Source of the DNA: JADYYB01 sp964402985
Lineage (GTDB): Bacteria; Pseudomonadota; Alphaproteobacteria; Rhizobiales; Kaistiaceae
Direction of reading: 5' to 3'
Assembly: GCA_964402985.1 (NCBI GenBank)
Contig: CAYOET010000037.1
Span: 1-8,340 of the forward strand
Length of the DNA stretch: 8,340 nucleotides
In this document: one piece after another, positions 1 through 6,023 of the stretch
How positions within the stretch are numbered: the stretch's first letter is position 1
How the letters are laid out: every line of letters starts with the position of its first letter
Notes under the pieces: model-generated
Told to the model about the DNA's origin: nothing
What the model saw: only the letters and a program-made list of their open reading frames with translations
The model's database searches: none
Program-made: the position numbers and the translations under genes

Positions 1-13
1 GCCGTTCGGTCGC

Positions 14-77
14 CCTATCCGGATAGGTGGAGCCCCCTCACCCCAACCCTCTCCCCGCCGGGGAGAGGGGGCAGGTT
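14..77 (+). repeat. Family A palindromic repeat, copy A1
   Basis: The copy begins with a perfect 14-base palindrome, CCTATCCGGATAGG (14-27). It continues through GGAGCCCCCTCACCCCAA to a perfect 10-bp stem (47-56 with 60-69, loop GCC) and a GGCAGGT tail. From base 18 to 76 it matches, in reverse complement, the copy at 6947-7006 almost base for base. Read in one frame it gives PHPNPLPAGERG, a peptide typical of mis-annotated N-termini. It ends 40 bases before the exonuclease start and is not part of that gene. It resembles the REP-like intergenic repeats common in alphaproteobacteria; any function is unknown. Confidence 0.85.
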
Positions 78-80
78 GCG

Positions 81-110
81 TTGGCGCTCTCGCAGCGTCC
101 GCCCTATCTT
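81..110 (+). promoter_or_regulatory. Possible sigma-70-type promoter of the exonuclease gene
   Basis: TTGGCG (81-86) and TATCTT (105-110) are separated by 18 bases. The -10 box ends six bases before the ATG at 117, and no Shine-Dalgarno is visible, so transcription could begin at or next to the A of the start codon and give a leaderless mRNA. The match to consensus is moderate (4 of 6 at -10). This is an inference from spacing only. Confidence 0.3.
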
Positions 111-116
111 GCCGTC

Positions 117-1130
117 ATGCGGGCCGAGAAGCTTCTTCATCGTACCGATGACGGGCTCTACTCGCCGGCCGGGAAGTTCCATATCGATCCGGTCCGGCCG
201 GTCGAGCGCGCGCTGATCACGCATGGGCACTCGGACCATGCGCGGCCCGGGCACGGCGCGGTGCTTGCCACTGCCGAGACCCTCAAGATCATGGCGGTGC
301 GCTACGGCGAGGACTTTGCCGGGTCGCAGCAGGCGATCGGCTATGGCGAGAGCCTGACGATCGGCGAGGCCGAGGTGACGTTCATCCCGGCCGGACACGT
401 GCTCGGCTCGGCGCAAATCGTGGTCGAGGGCAAGGGCAAGCGGGTGATCGCCTCGGGCGACTACAAGCGCCGCGCCGACCCCACGACGGCGCCGTTCGAG
501 CCCATGACTTGCGACGTGTTCATCACCGAGGCGACGTTCGGCCTCCCGGTCTTCCGTCACCCCGACGCGAGCGATGAGGTCGCGAAGCTTCTCCGCTCGG
601 TCGAGCAGTTTCCGGAGCGCTCGCACCTCGTCGGTGCCTACGGATTGGGCAAGGCGCAGCGCGTCATCCGTCTGATCCGCGACGCCGGCTACGACCGGCC
701 GATCTATCTCCACGGCAGCCTCGAGCGGCTGTGCCAGCTCTATCAGGACGAGGGCGTGCGGCTGGGCGACCTTCGACCCGCCACCCAGGCAGGGAGCAAG
801 AAGAGCGATTTTGCCGGGGCGATCATCGTCGCGCCGCCGTCCGATCTCGCCGACCGCTGGTCGCGGCGTTTCCCGGAGCCAGTGCAGGCGTTCGCCTCGG
901 GGTGGATGCGCATCCGCAACCGGGTCAAGCAGCAGGGCATCGAGCTGCCGCTGGTGATCTCCGACCACGCCGACTGGGACGAGCTGTGCGCCACGATCCG
1001 CGAGAGCGAGGCCGGGGAGGTCTGGGTCACGCATGGGCGCGAGGAGGCGCTGGTGCGCTGGTGCGAACTCAACGGTATCATGGCGCGGCCGCTCCACCTC
1101 GTCGGCTACGAGGACGAGGAAGCGGAGTAA
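117..1130 (+). CDS. Ligase-associated DNA exonuclease (metallo-beta-lactamase fold)
   Basis: 337 residues, the usual length for the ligase-associated exonuclease family (TIGR04122 type), distantly related to SNM1/Pso2 nucleases. The metal-binding signature HGHSDH lies at residues 36-41 (H36, H38, D40, H41). H94 (AGHVLGS), D115 (SGDYKR), E138 (TEATFG), D283-H284 (SDHADW) and H306 (THGRE) are further conserved metal or active-site positions. The protein is expected to be cytosolic and to trim DNA ends during repair together with the ATP-dependent ligase encoded at 2621. The frame is open from an ATG at 27, but those 30 extra residues are only the translation of repeat A1, so I chose ATG 117, where homology begins (MRAEKLLHRTDDGLYSPAG). 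It has no clear Shine-Dalgarno. The next gene follows after 18 bases, suggesting co-transcription. Confidence 0.93.
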   Translation: MRAEKLLHRTDDGLYSPAGKFHIDPVRPVERALITHGHSDHARPGHGAVLATAETLKIMAVRYGEDFAGSQQAIGYGESLTIGEAEVTFIPAGHVLGSAQIVVEGKGKRVIASGDYKRRADPTTAPFEPMTCDVFITEATFGLPVFRHPDASDEVAKLLRSVEQFPERSHLVGAYGLGKAQRVIRLIRDAGYDRPIYLHGSLERLCQLYQDEGVRLGDLRPATQAGSKKSDFAGAIIVAPPSDLADRWSRRFPEPVQAFASGWMRIRNRVKQQGIELPLVISDHADWDELCATIRESEAGEVWVTHGREEALVRWCELNGIMARPLHLVGYEDEEAE

Positions 1131-1148
1131 CGCGACGGGGGCCGCGTG

Positions 1149-1580
1149 ATGGGCGTGAGGGTGGACATGCTGGGGCTGGTTTCCCTCGTCGTCATCCTCG
1201 CTTTCCTGCTGCTGCAGGTGGTGGGGCCGTGGCGGAAGGGCTGGCGCCTGACGGTGGGCTACCAGCGCCAGGCGAACTCCGCGACGAACCATCAACACCG
1301 CGTGACCGTGCGCAACGATTACGACGATCCGGTCGCGTTCCGCCGCTTCGAGCTGGTGCGCAGCAAGAAGCGCTCGGCGGACGACATGATCATCGTTTCC
1401 GACGTAGTCGAGGGCGGGCCGATGTTCACCGTGGAGCCGCGCGACACAAGGGTGGTCGTCTTCCGCGGCGCGGCCGACTGGGAGGTCAGCGACCGGCCGT
1501 GGGAGTACGGGAAACTCTTCGTGCGCATCTGGCCGGCCGGGCGGATGGAGCCGCTGTGGTACCCGCTCGAGGAGCGCTGA
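1149..1580 (+). CDS. Small membrane-anchored protein of unknown function
   Basis: 143 residues from ATG 1149. GTG 1146 is also in frame, and ATG 1167 has the better Shine-Dalgarno (GAGGG six bases upstream), so the true start may be 1167 (137 residues). I do not recognise the family. One hydrophobic segment (about residues 8-23, LGLVSLVVILAFLLLQVV) is followed by the basic stretch WRKGWR. The rest, about 110 residues, is rich in alternating polar and hydrophobic residues (HRVTVRNDYDDPVAFRRFEL, TRVVVFRGAADWEV) and looks like an all-beta domain. The positive-inside rule would place that domain in the cytoplasm. It starts 18 bases after the exonuclease stop, so the two are probably on one transcript. 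A functional link to repair is possible but unsupported. Confidence 0.75.
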   Translation: MGVRVDMLGLVSLVVILAFLLLQVVGPWRKGWRLTVGYQRQANSATNHQHRVTVRNDYDDPVAFRRFELVRSKKRSADDMIIVSDVVEGGPMFTVEPRDTRVVVFRGAADWEVSDRPWEYGKLFVRIWPAGRMEPLWYPLEER

Positions 1581-1663
1581 GGCGGCGAAGGATCGCCTCG
1601 GTTTGGCCATAGAGCGGGAAGCTGAATGGAGGCAACGACATCGTCCGTCACACGGGGGAGCAC

Positions 1664-2458
1664 ATGGACCTCACCCATTCTCCGCAACAGGTCGAGCGCA
1701 CCGCCGGCGTGCAGGGTACGATGGTGCGGCCGGGGAGGCTCTATCAGGCCGGCAAGGCGATCGCGGCCTGGGTGCAGCGGCTCAACCTCAAGCATTCCAA
1801 GGTCGGCAATCCGCCGGTCTACGACAACGCCATTTTCCCGTGGGCGGCAGAGGTCGAGAAGGAGTGGCGGCTGATCCGCGCCGAGCTCGACCAGGTGCTG
1901 ACGCGGCGCGAGGAGCTGCCCGGCTTCCACGAGATCGCCAAGGACGTCGCCTCGATCTCGACCGACCGCAACTGGAAGACCTTCATCTTCTGCGGCTACG
2001 GCATGACATCGGAGGAGGCGCAGAGATCGTGCCCGGAGACGTGGCGCATCCTCCAGAAGATCCCCGGCCTCATCACCGCGATGTTCTCGATCTTCGAGCC
2101 GGGGAAGCATCTGCCGGCGCATCGCGGGCCGTATAACGGCGTGCTGCGCTTCCATCTCGGGCTGATCGTGCCCGAGGGGGACGTGGCGATCCGCGTCACC
2201 GACCAGGTCTGCCACTGGCAGGAGGGGAAGGCCCTCATCTTCGACGACGCCTACGAGCACGAGGCGTGGAACCATTCCGACAAGGTGCGGGTGGTGCTGT
2301 TCGTCGACTTCGTGAAGCCGCTGCGGTTTCCCGCCCGCTTCGTGAACTGGGCGGTGCTGCGGCTCGCGGTGTTCACGCCGTTCATCCAGGAGACGTGGAC
2401 GGCGCAGAAGAAGTGGGAGCGGTTCTTCTTCAAGAACGCGCCGAAGGACGAGCATTAG
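1664..2458 (+). CDS. Aspartyl/asparaginyl beta-hydroxylase-family 2-oxoglutarate oxygenase
   Basis: 264 residues. The core (about 105-215) is the Asp/Asn beta-hydroxylase jelly-roll shared by AspH and the lipid A hydroxylase LpxO. H153 (PAHRGPYN) and H199 (FDDAYEHEAWN) are the predicted iron ligands and R209 the predicted 2-oxoglutarate anchor. The spacing (46 residues between histidines, R ten after the second) is identical to AspH H679, H725 and R735. As in AspH, the usual acidic ligand two residues after the first histidine is replaced by glycine (G155). The C-terminal part (about 223-250) has aromatic and hydrophobic residues that could touch the membrane. The substrate may be a protein side chain or a lipid A acyl chain; the sequence does not decide. 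GGGGAG lies three bases before ATG 1664; a second in-frame ATG at 1721 is possible. It lies 83 bases after the preceding gene. Confidence 0.88.
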   Translation: MDLTHSPQQVERTAGVQGTMVRPGRLYQAGKAIAAWVQRLNLKHSKVGNPPVYDNAIFPWAAEVEKEWRLIRAELDQVLTRREELPGFHEIAKDVASISTDRNWKTFIFCGYGMTSEEAQRSCPETWRILQKIPGLITAMFSIFEPGKHLPAHRGPYNGVLRFHLGLIVPEGDVAIRVTDQVCHWQEGKALIFDDAYEHEAWNHSDKVRVVLFVDFVKPLRFPARFVNWAVLRLAVFTPFIQETWTAQKKWERFFFKNAPKDEH

Positions 2459-2570
2459 CTCCCTGCCCCCCTGGAAGGGGGAGCAGACCGCGTGGCGGTC
2501 GTGGGGGTAAGTGCTGCCGTCGACTGACCCCCGCCGGCGCTTCGCGCCACCTCCCCCTGAAGGGGGAGGA
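2459..2570. repeat. Family B multi-hairpin intergenic repeat, copy B1
   Basis: The element starts directly after the hydroxylase stop codon. Hairpins in order: 2463-2486 (10 pairs with one mismatch and a GGAA tetraloop); 2486-2500 (GACCGC/GCGGTC); GGGGGT (2503-2508) able to pair with ACCCCC (2527-2532); 2536-2548 (GGCGC/GCGCC, loop TTC); and 2550-2569, a perfect 8-bp stem CCTCCCCC/GGGGGAGG with loop TGAA. The same order of parts, inverted, occurs at 4737-4861. It may end transcription of the upstream gene, although no T-run follows a stem immediately. It is a dispersed alphaproteobacterial-type repeat by appearance. Confidence 0.75.
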
Positions 2571-2583
2571 CGTCCGGGACGGT

Positions 2584-2612
2584 TTGGGTTTTTGGCCCGC
2601 CGCGCCTATTTT
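2584..2612 (+). promoter_or_regulatory. Possible promoter of the DNA ligase gene
   Basis: TTGGGT (2584-2589) and TATTTT (2607-2612) are 17 bases apart, with the -10 box ending eight bases before the ligase ATG. The start region has only a weak AGG. The block CCGCGCCTATTTT resembles CCGCCCTATCTT before the exonuclease ATG. Matches to consensus are moderate, and the transcript could instead come from upstream genes. Confidence 0.3.
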
Positions 2613-2620
2613 CGTAGGCG

Positions 2621-4711
2621 ATGCAGGCCTTTGCCTCCCTTCTCGACCGGCTCGTCACCACTCCGCAGCGGAACACCAAACTCCAGCTGATGCGGGACTA
2701 TTTCCGCGACACGCCGGACCCCGACCGCGGCTATGCGGCGGCGGCGCTGACGGCCGAACTCGTCATCCCGAGCGTGAAGCCGGCGATGCTCCGCGACCTC
2801 GCGGTCGAGCGCATGGACGAGGTGCTGTTCGCGTACTCCTACGACTATGTCGGCGACCTCGCCGAGACGATCGCGCTGGTGTGGGAGGCGCGGGCGGGCG
2901 GGCCCGTGCTGGCGCCGCGGGTCGCGGCGCTGGACGAGCCTTCTCCGGATGGCGCGGAGCCCCCTCACTCCAACCCACCGGAGACGTCTGCGGCCGCGGG
3001 CGAATCGGATGGCGCCGACTCTGCCCCCTCTCCCCGGCGGGGAGAGGGTTGGGGTGAGGGGGCTCCGGAACCATCAAGTTCGCGCCGAAGACACCGGCGG
3101 AAGCGACGCGACGAGAACCAGTTGGAGCTGGCGCTCGAACGGCCCGGTCTCGGTCGGGCGGATGCGGTGCGTGGCGCTCCGGGATCCGGAGCCGAGAAGG
3201 ACGAGCCAAACCTCGATGGTCCGGAGCCCCCTTACCCCAGCCCTCTCCCCTCTGGGGAGAGGGGGCAGGTGGAGGATGAGAGCGAGGGCGAGCCCACGCG
3301 CGAGCCGTTCGATCCGGGGGCGATGCCTTGGGCCGCCGAGCGGGTGACGGCGGTAGGGCGCGCCGGAGTCGACGAGGAGACCGGGGAGGTGCTGCCGCCG
3401 ACCCTCGGCGAGGTGGTCGAGACGCTGCAGCTCGCTTCGCGCAGCGAGGGGCGGCGCCTCTGCGAGCACTGGCTCGACCTCCTCGACCCTACCGGGCGGT
3501 GGGGGCTGATCAAGCTCGTCGCCGGCGAGCTGCGCGTCGGGGTCTCGGCGCGGCTGACCAAGCAGGCGCTCGCCGATCTCGGCGGCAAGGACGTGCAGGA
3601 GATCGAGGAGGTCTGGCACGGCATGGCGCCGCCCTACCGCGAGCTGTTCGCGTGGCTGGAGGGGCGCGGGCCGAAGCCGACGGGCAAGGCGCCGGCGCCG
3701 TTCCGGCCGGTGATGCTCTCGCACGCCCTCGACGACGCGGAGGTCGCGCTGATCACGCCGGACGAGTACGCGGCCGAGTGGAAGTGGGACGGCATCCGCG
3801 TCCAGGCGGTGAGCGAGAACGGGGAGCGGAAACTCTACTCGCGGACCGGCGACGACATCTCGGGCGCGTTTCCCGATCTCCTCGGCAGCCTCGATTTCGA
3901 CGGGGCGATCGACGGCGAGCTGCTGGTCGGGCGGAAGCTGACGAGCGGGTTCGAGGTCGCCTCGTTCGGCGACCTCCAGCAGCGGCTCAACCGGAAGGCC
4001 GTTTCCCCGAAGCACATGGATCAGTTCCCGGCTTTCATTCGCGCTTACGATCTCCTCGCCGCAGGCCGCGAAGACCTCCGCCCCCTCCCCTTCCGCGAGC
4101 GGCGGGCGCGGCTCGAGCGCCTCGTCGCCGCCTCGCGGTCGGAGCGGCTCGACATCTCCCCGCTCCTCGCCTTCGCCGACACCGAGGCGCTGATCCGCCT
4201 CAGAGCCGCGCCGCCCGAGGTGCTGATCGAAGGGCTGATGCTCAAGCGCTGGGACTCGGTCTACACGCCCGGCCGGCCGAAGGAACCGTGGTTCAAATGG
4301 AAGCGCGACCCGCACCTCATCGACGCGGTGCTGATGTACGCACAGCGCGGCCACGGCAAGCGCTCGTCGTTCTACTCGGACTATACGTTCGGGGTGTGGA
4401 CGGAGGGCGAGGCGGGCGACGAGCTGGTGCCGGTCGGCAAGGCCTATTTCGGCTTCACCGACGAGGAACTCATCGAGCTCGACCGCTACGTGCGCAACAA
4501 CACGGTGGCGCGCTTCGGCCCGGTGCGCGAGGTGGTGCACCAGCCGAACAAGGGGCTGGTGTTCGAGGTCGCGTTCGAGGGGCTCGCCCGCTCGACGCGC
4601 CACCGCTCCGGGGTGGCGATGCGGTTTCCGAGAATCTCGCGGCTCCGGTGGGACAAGCCGCCGGGCGAGGCCGACCGGCTGGAGACGCTGGAGAAGCTGA
4701 TCCGGGAGTGA
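2621..4711 (+). CDS. ATP-dependent DNA ligase with repeat-filled linker
   Basis: 696 residues; family members (TIGR04120-type, ligase of the exonuclease/helicase/phosphoesterase set) are usually about 520-560. It seals nicks through a lysine-AMP intermediate. The DNA-binding domain is split: residues 1-93 and about 258-360 (GRWGLIKLVAGELRVGVS). The nucleotidyltransferase domain has K388 in EWKWDGIR (motif I), DGELLV (431-436), EGLMLK (537-542) and WFKWKR (557-562). The OB-fold follows to the end (GHGKRSS, GLARSTRHRSG, FPRISRLRWDKPP). Residues 94-257 are a low-complexity linker, and three family A repeats lie in it: about 108-119 and 134-150 (PSPRRGEGWGEG), and 200-217 (EPPYPSPLPSGERGQ). A basic patch (R155-R163) lies between them. 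All motifs and the frame are intact, so the enzyme is probably active. The start at 2621 fits homologues (RFAALLDRL-like opening). Confidence 0.93.
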   Translation: MQAFASLLDRLVTTPQRNTKLQLMRDYFRDTPDPDRGYAAAALTAELVIPSVKPAMLRDLAVERMDEVLFAYSYDYVGDLAETIALVWEARAGGPVLAPRVAALDEPSPDGAEPPHSNPPETSAAAGESDGADSAPSPRRGEGWGEGAPEPSSSRRRHRRKRRDENQLELALERPGLGRADAVRGAPGSGAEKDEPNLDGPEPPYPSPLPSGERGQVEDESEGEPTREPFDPGAMPWAAERVTAVGRAGVDEETGEVLPPTLGEVVETLQLASRSEGRRLCEHWLDLLDPTGRWGLIKLVAGELRVGVSARLTKQALADLGGKDVQEIEEVWHGMAPPYRELFAWLEGRGPKPTGKAPAPFRPVMLSHALDDAEVALITPDEYAAEWKWDGIRVQAVSENGERKLYSRTGDDISGAFPDLLGSLDFDGAIDGELLVGRKLTSGFEVASFGDLQQRLNRKAVSPKHMDQFPAFIRAYDLLAAGREDLRPLPFRERRARLERLVAASRSERLDISPLLAFADTEALIRLRAAPPEVLIEGLMLKRWDSVYTPGRPKEPWFKWKRDPHLIDAVLMYAQRGHGKRSSFYSDYTFGVWTEGEAGDELVPVGKAYFGFTDEELIELDRYVRNNTVARFGPVREVVHQPNKGLVFEVAFEGLARSTRHRSGVAMRFPRISRLRWDKPPGEADRLETLEKLIRE
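2944..2977 (+). repeat. Family A repeat, partial copy A2, inside the ligase gene
   Basis: TCCGGAT head (2944-2950), then GGAGCCCCCTCACTCCAACC; the stem and tail are missing. The arm 2956-2976 is complementary to 3046-3066 of copy A3 over 21 bases (20 Watson-Crick pairs and one G-U), so A2 and A3 can close a long hairpin of about 111 bases in the ligase mRNA. In the ligase frame it encodes SPDGAEPPHSNP. Confidence 0.75.
3021..3069 (-). repeat. Family A repeat, copy A3, inside the ligase gene
   Basis: A complete stem and left arm in the reverse orientation: CCCTCTCCCC (3026-3035), loop GGC, GGGGAGAGGG (3039-3048), then TTGGGGTGAGGGGGCTCCGGA. Read in the ligase frame it gives PSPRRGEGWGEGAPE, the other peptide well known from mistranslation of this repeat. 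Confidence 0.85.
3220..3271 (+). repeat. Family A repeat, copy A4, inside the ligase gene
   Basis: Forward orientation: TCCGGAGCCCCCTTACCCCAG, a perfect 10-bp stem (3241-3250 with 3254-3263, loop TCT) and a GGCAGGT tail. It adds DGPEPPYPSPLPSGERGQV to the ligase, in the same frame that gives PHPNPLPAGERGQV from copy A1. Confidence 0.85.
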
Positions 4712-4736
4712 GCGGGGCGGTATCGTCGCGCTTTCC

Positions 4737-4861
4737 CCTCCCCCCTTGGGGGGAGGTCGGGAGGGGGTCTCGCGGCAAGCGAGGTTGGGAAATCCCACGG
4801 CGTGACACCCCACCCGAAACCGGCTGAAACGCCGGTTTCGACCGCCCCACAAGGGGGCGGT
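4737..4861. repeat. Family B multi-hairpin intergenic repeat, copy B2
   Basis: It fills most of the gap between the convergent ligase and pyrD genes. Parts: a perfect stem CCTCCCCCC/GGGGGGAGG (4737-4756); a GGAGGGGGT strand (4760-4769) facing ACCCCACCC (4807-4815); a perfect 9-bp stem GAAACCGGC/GCCGGTTTC (4816-4839); and an 8-bp stem ACCGCCCC/GGGGCGGT (4841-4861). This is the order of B1 read from the other strand. It may act as a two-way terminator for ligase and pyrD, but no T-run follows any stem. Confidence 0.7.
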
Positions 4862-4877
4862 GGAAGATGCGGCGGCA

Positions 4878-4905
4878 GGACCCGTCGGTGCGGACCCGTG
4901 GGTGA
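4878..4905. repeat. Short tandem repeat, 2 x 14 bases
   Basis: GGACCCGTCGGTGC is followed directly by GGACCCGTGGGTGA, differing at two positions. It lies between repeat B2 and the end of pyrD. It may be a chance duplication. Confidence 0.5.
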
Positions 4906-4931
4906 GGCCGAGCCGGCCGCGCTCTCCGCTC

Positions 4932-6023
4932 TTAGGTCAAATCCATCGCGGCCCACTCGTCGGTCTTGCGGCCGACGAGGGCCGCGATGCTCGACAGGTG
5001 TTCGGCGTCGAGGCGGTGGGAGAGGTCGCGGAGGATGGCGCCGATGAGGCCGGGGCCTTCGAAGATCATGCCGGAATAGATCTGGACGAGGTCGGCGCCG
5101 GCTTCGAATTTCTGCCAGGCGGTCAGGCCGCTATCGATGCCGCCCACGCCGATGATCGGGAAGCTCGGGCCCATGAGCCTGCGGAAGCGGGCGAGCTGGA
5201 TAGTCGAGCGGCGGAAGAGCGGGCGGCCGGAGAGGCCGCCGGCCTCCTTCGCATGCTCGGCGTTGCCGAGGCCGGCGCGGTCGAGTGTGGTGTTGGAGAC
5301 GATCGCGCCGTCGATGGTCGAGGCCTTCACCGCCGCGGCGATGTCGGCGAGCTGCGTTTCGGTGACGTCGGGCGAGAGCTTGATCAGCGTGGGGAGCGCG
5401 CGGCCGGTCTTGGCGATGGCGGCGTCGCGGGCCGCGGTGACGCGGGCGAGGAGGTCGACCAGCGCGTCCTTGTCCTGCAGCGAGCGAAGGCCGGGGGTGT
5501 TGGGCGAGGAGACGTTGATGACGGCGTAGTCGGCGAGGCCGGCGATGGCGTCTATCCCCGCGACGTAGTCGGCGACGCGGTCGGTGCTGTCCTTGTTGGC
5601 GCCGAGGTTGACGCCGACGAGGCCCGCCCTCCCCTTCCGCCGCTCGAGCCGGAGGCGGAGGGCGGGGAGGCCCTCGTTGTTGAAGCCATAGCGGTTGATC
5701 AGCGCCCGGGCCGGAGCAAGACGGAAAAGGCGCGGCTTGGGGTTGCCGGGCTGCGGGCGCGGCGTGACGCTGCCGACCTCGACCGAGCCGAAGCCGACCC
5801 GGAGGAGGCCGTCGATGGTCGTCCCGTTCTTGTCGAGGCCGGCGGCGAGACCGACCGGGTTGGGGAAGGTCACGCCGAAGAGCGTGCGCGAGAGGCGCGG
5901 ATCGGGCGGCGGCGGGAAGGCCGGGACGACGCCCATGCGGAGGGCGCGGAGGGCGAGGTCGTGCGCGAGCTCGGTGTCGAGCGCGTAGATGAAGGGGCGG
6001 AGGAGGCCGTAGCCGGAGGTCAT
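4932..6023 (-). CDS. pyrD: Dihydroorotate dehydrogenase (quinone), class 2
   Basis: 363 residues, normal for class 2 enzymes. It oxidises dihydroorotate to orotate in pyrimidine synthesis, passing electrons through FMN to membrane quinone. The N-terminal 40 residues (FIYALDTELAHDLALRAL) form the short helical quinone-site extension that marks class 2. Visible motifs: AGLDKNG (61-67), NRYGFNN (110-116), NVSSPNTPGLR (170-180, with S173 as the predicted catalytic base, a serine as in E. coli PyrD), IKLSPD (214-219), SNTT (243-246), GGLSGRPL (262-269), GVGGI (292-296) and YSGMIFEGP (316-324). It starts with an ATG that overlaps the TGA of the DUF952 gene (ATGA), so translation is probably coupled. 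It converges on the ligase across a 220-base gap. Confidence 0.97.
   Translation of the reverse strand: MTSGYGLLRPFIYALDTELAHDLALRALRMGVVPAFPPPPDPRLSRTLFGVTFPNPVGLAAGLDKNGTTIDGLLRVGFGSVEVGSVTPRPQPGNPKPRLFRLAPARALINRYGFNNEGLPALRLRLERRKGRAGLVGVNLGANKDSTDRVADYVAGIDAIAGLADYAVINVSSPNTPGLRSLQDKDALVDLLARVTAARDAAIAKTGRALPTLIKLSPDVTETQLADIAAAVKASTIDGAIVSNTTLDRAGLGNAEHAKEAGGLSGRPLFRRSTIQLARFRRLMGPSFPIIGVGGIDSGLTAWQKFEAGADLVQIYSGMIFEGPGLIGAILRDLSHRLDAEHLSSIAALVGRKTDEWAAMDLT

Noticed and set aside
15..1610. Very long minus-strand open frame (531 codons) opposite the exonuclease and the small membrane protein
   Set aside because: It is antisense to genes with clear motifs, consists of Arg/His/Pro/Ala-rich low-complexity sequence and arises from GC-rich third positions.
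2571..2595. CGTCCGGGACG followed by GTTTGGGTTTTT as a terminator of the oxygenase gene
   Set aside because: The stem has only four pairs and the T-run is interrupted and displaced, so I did not list it separately.
2944..3271. Repeats in the ligase as a CRISPR-like array
   Set aside because: Copies are in both orientations, unevenly spaced, unequal in length and also found elsewhere as REP-like elements; no cas genes.
2900..3392. Ligase linker as a sign of two genes or a pseudogene
   Set aside because: The frame is continuous over 696 codons, there is no internal start with a ribosome site at 3300-3400, and the part after the linker still needs the N-terminal half of the DNA-binding domain.
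3074..4852. Minus-strand open frame (592 codons) opposite the ligase
   Set aside because: It is a shadow of the ligase; the sense frame has all nucleotidyltransferase motifs.
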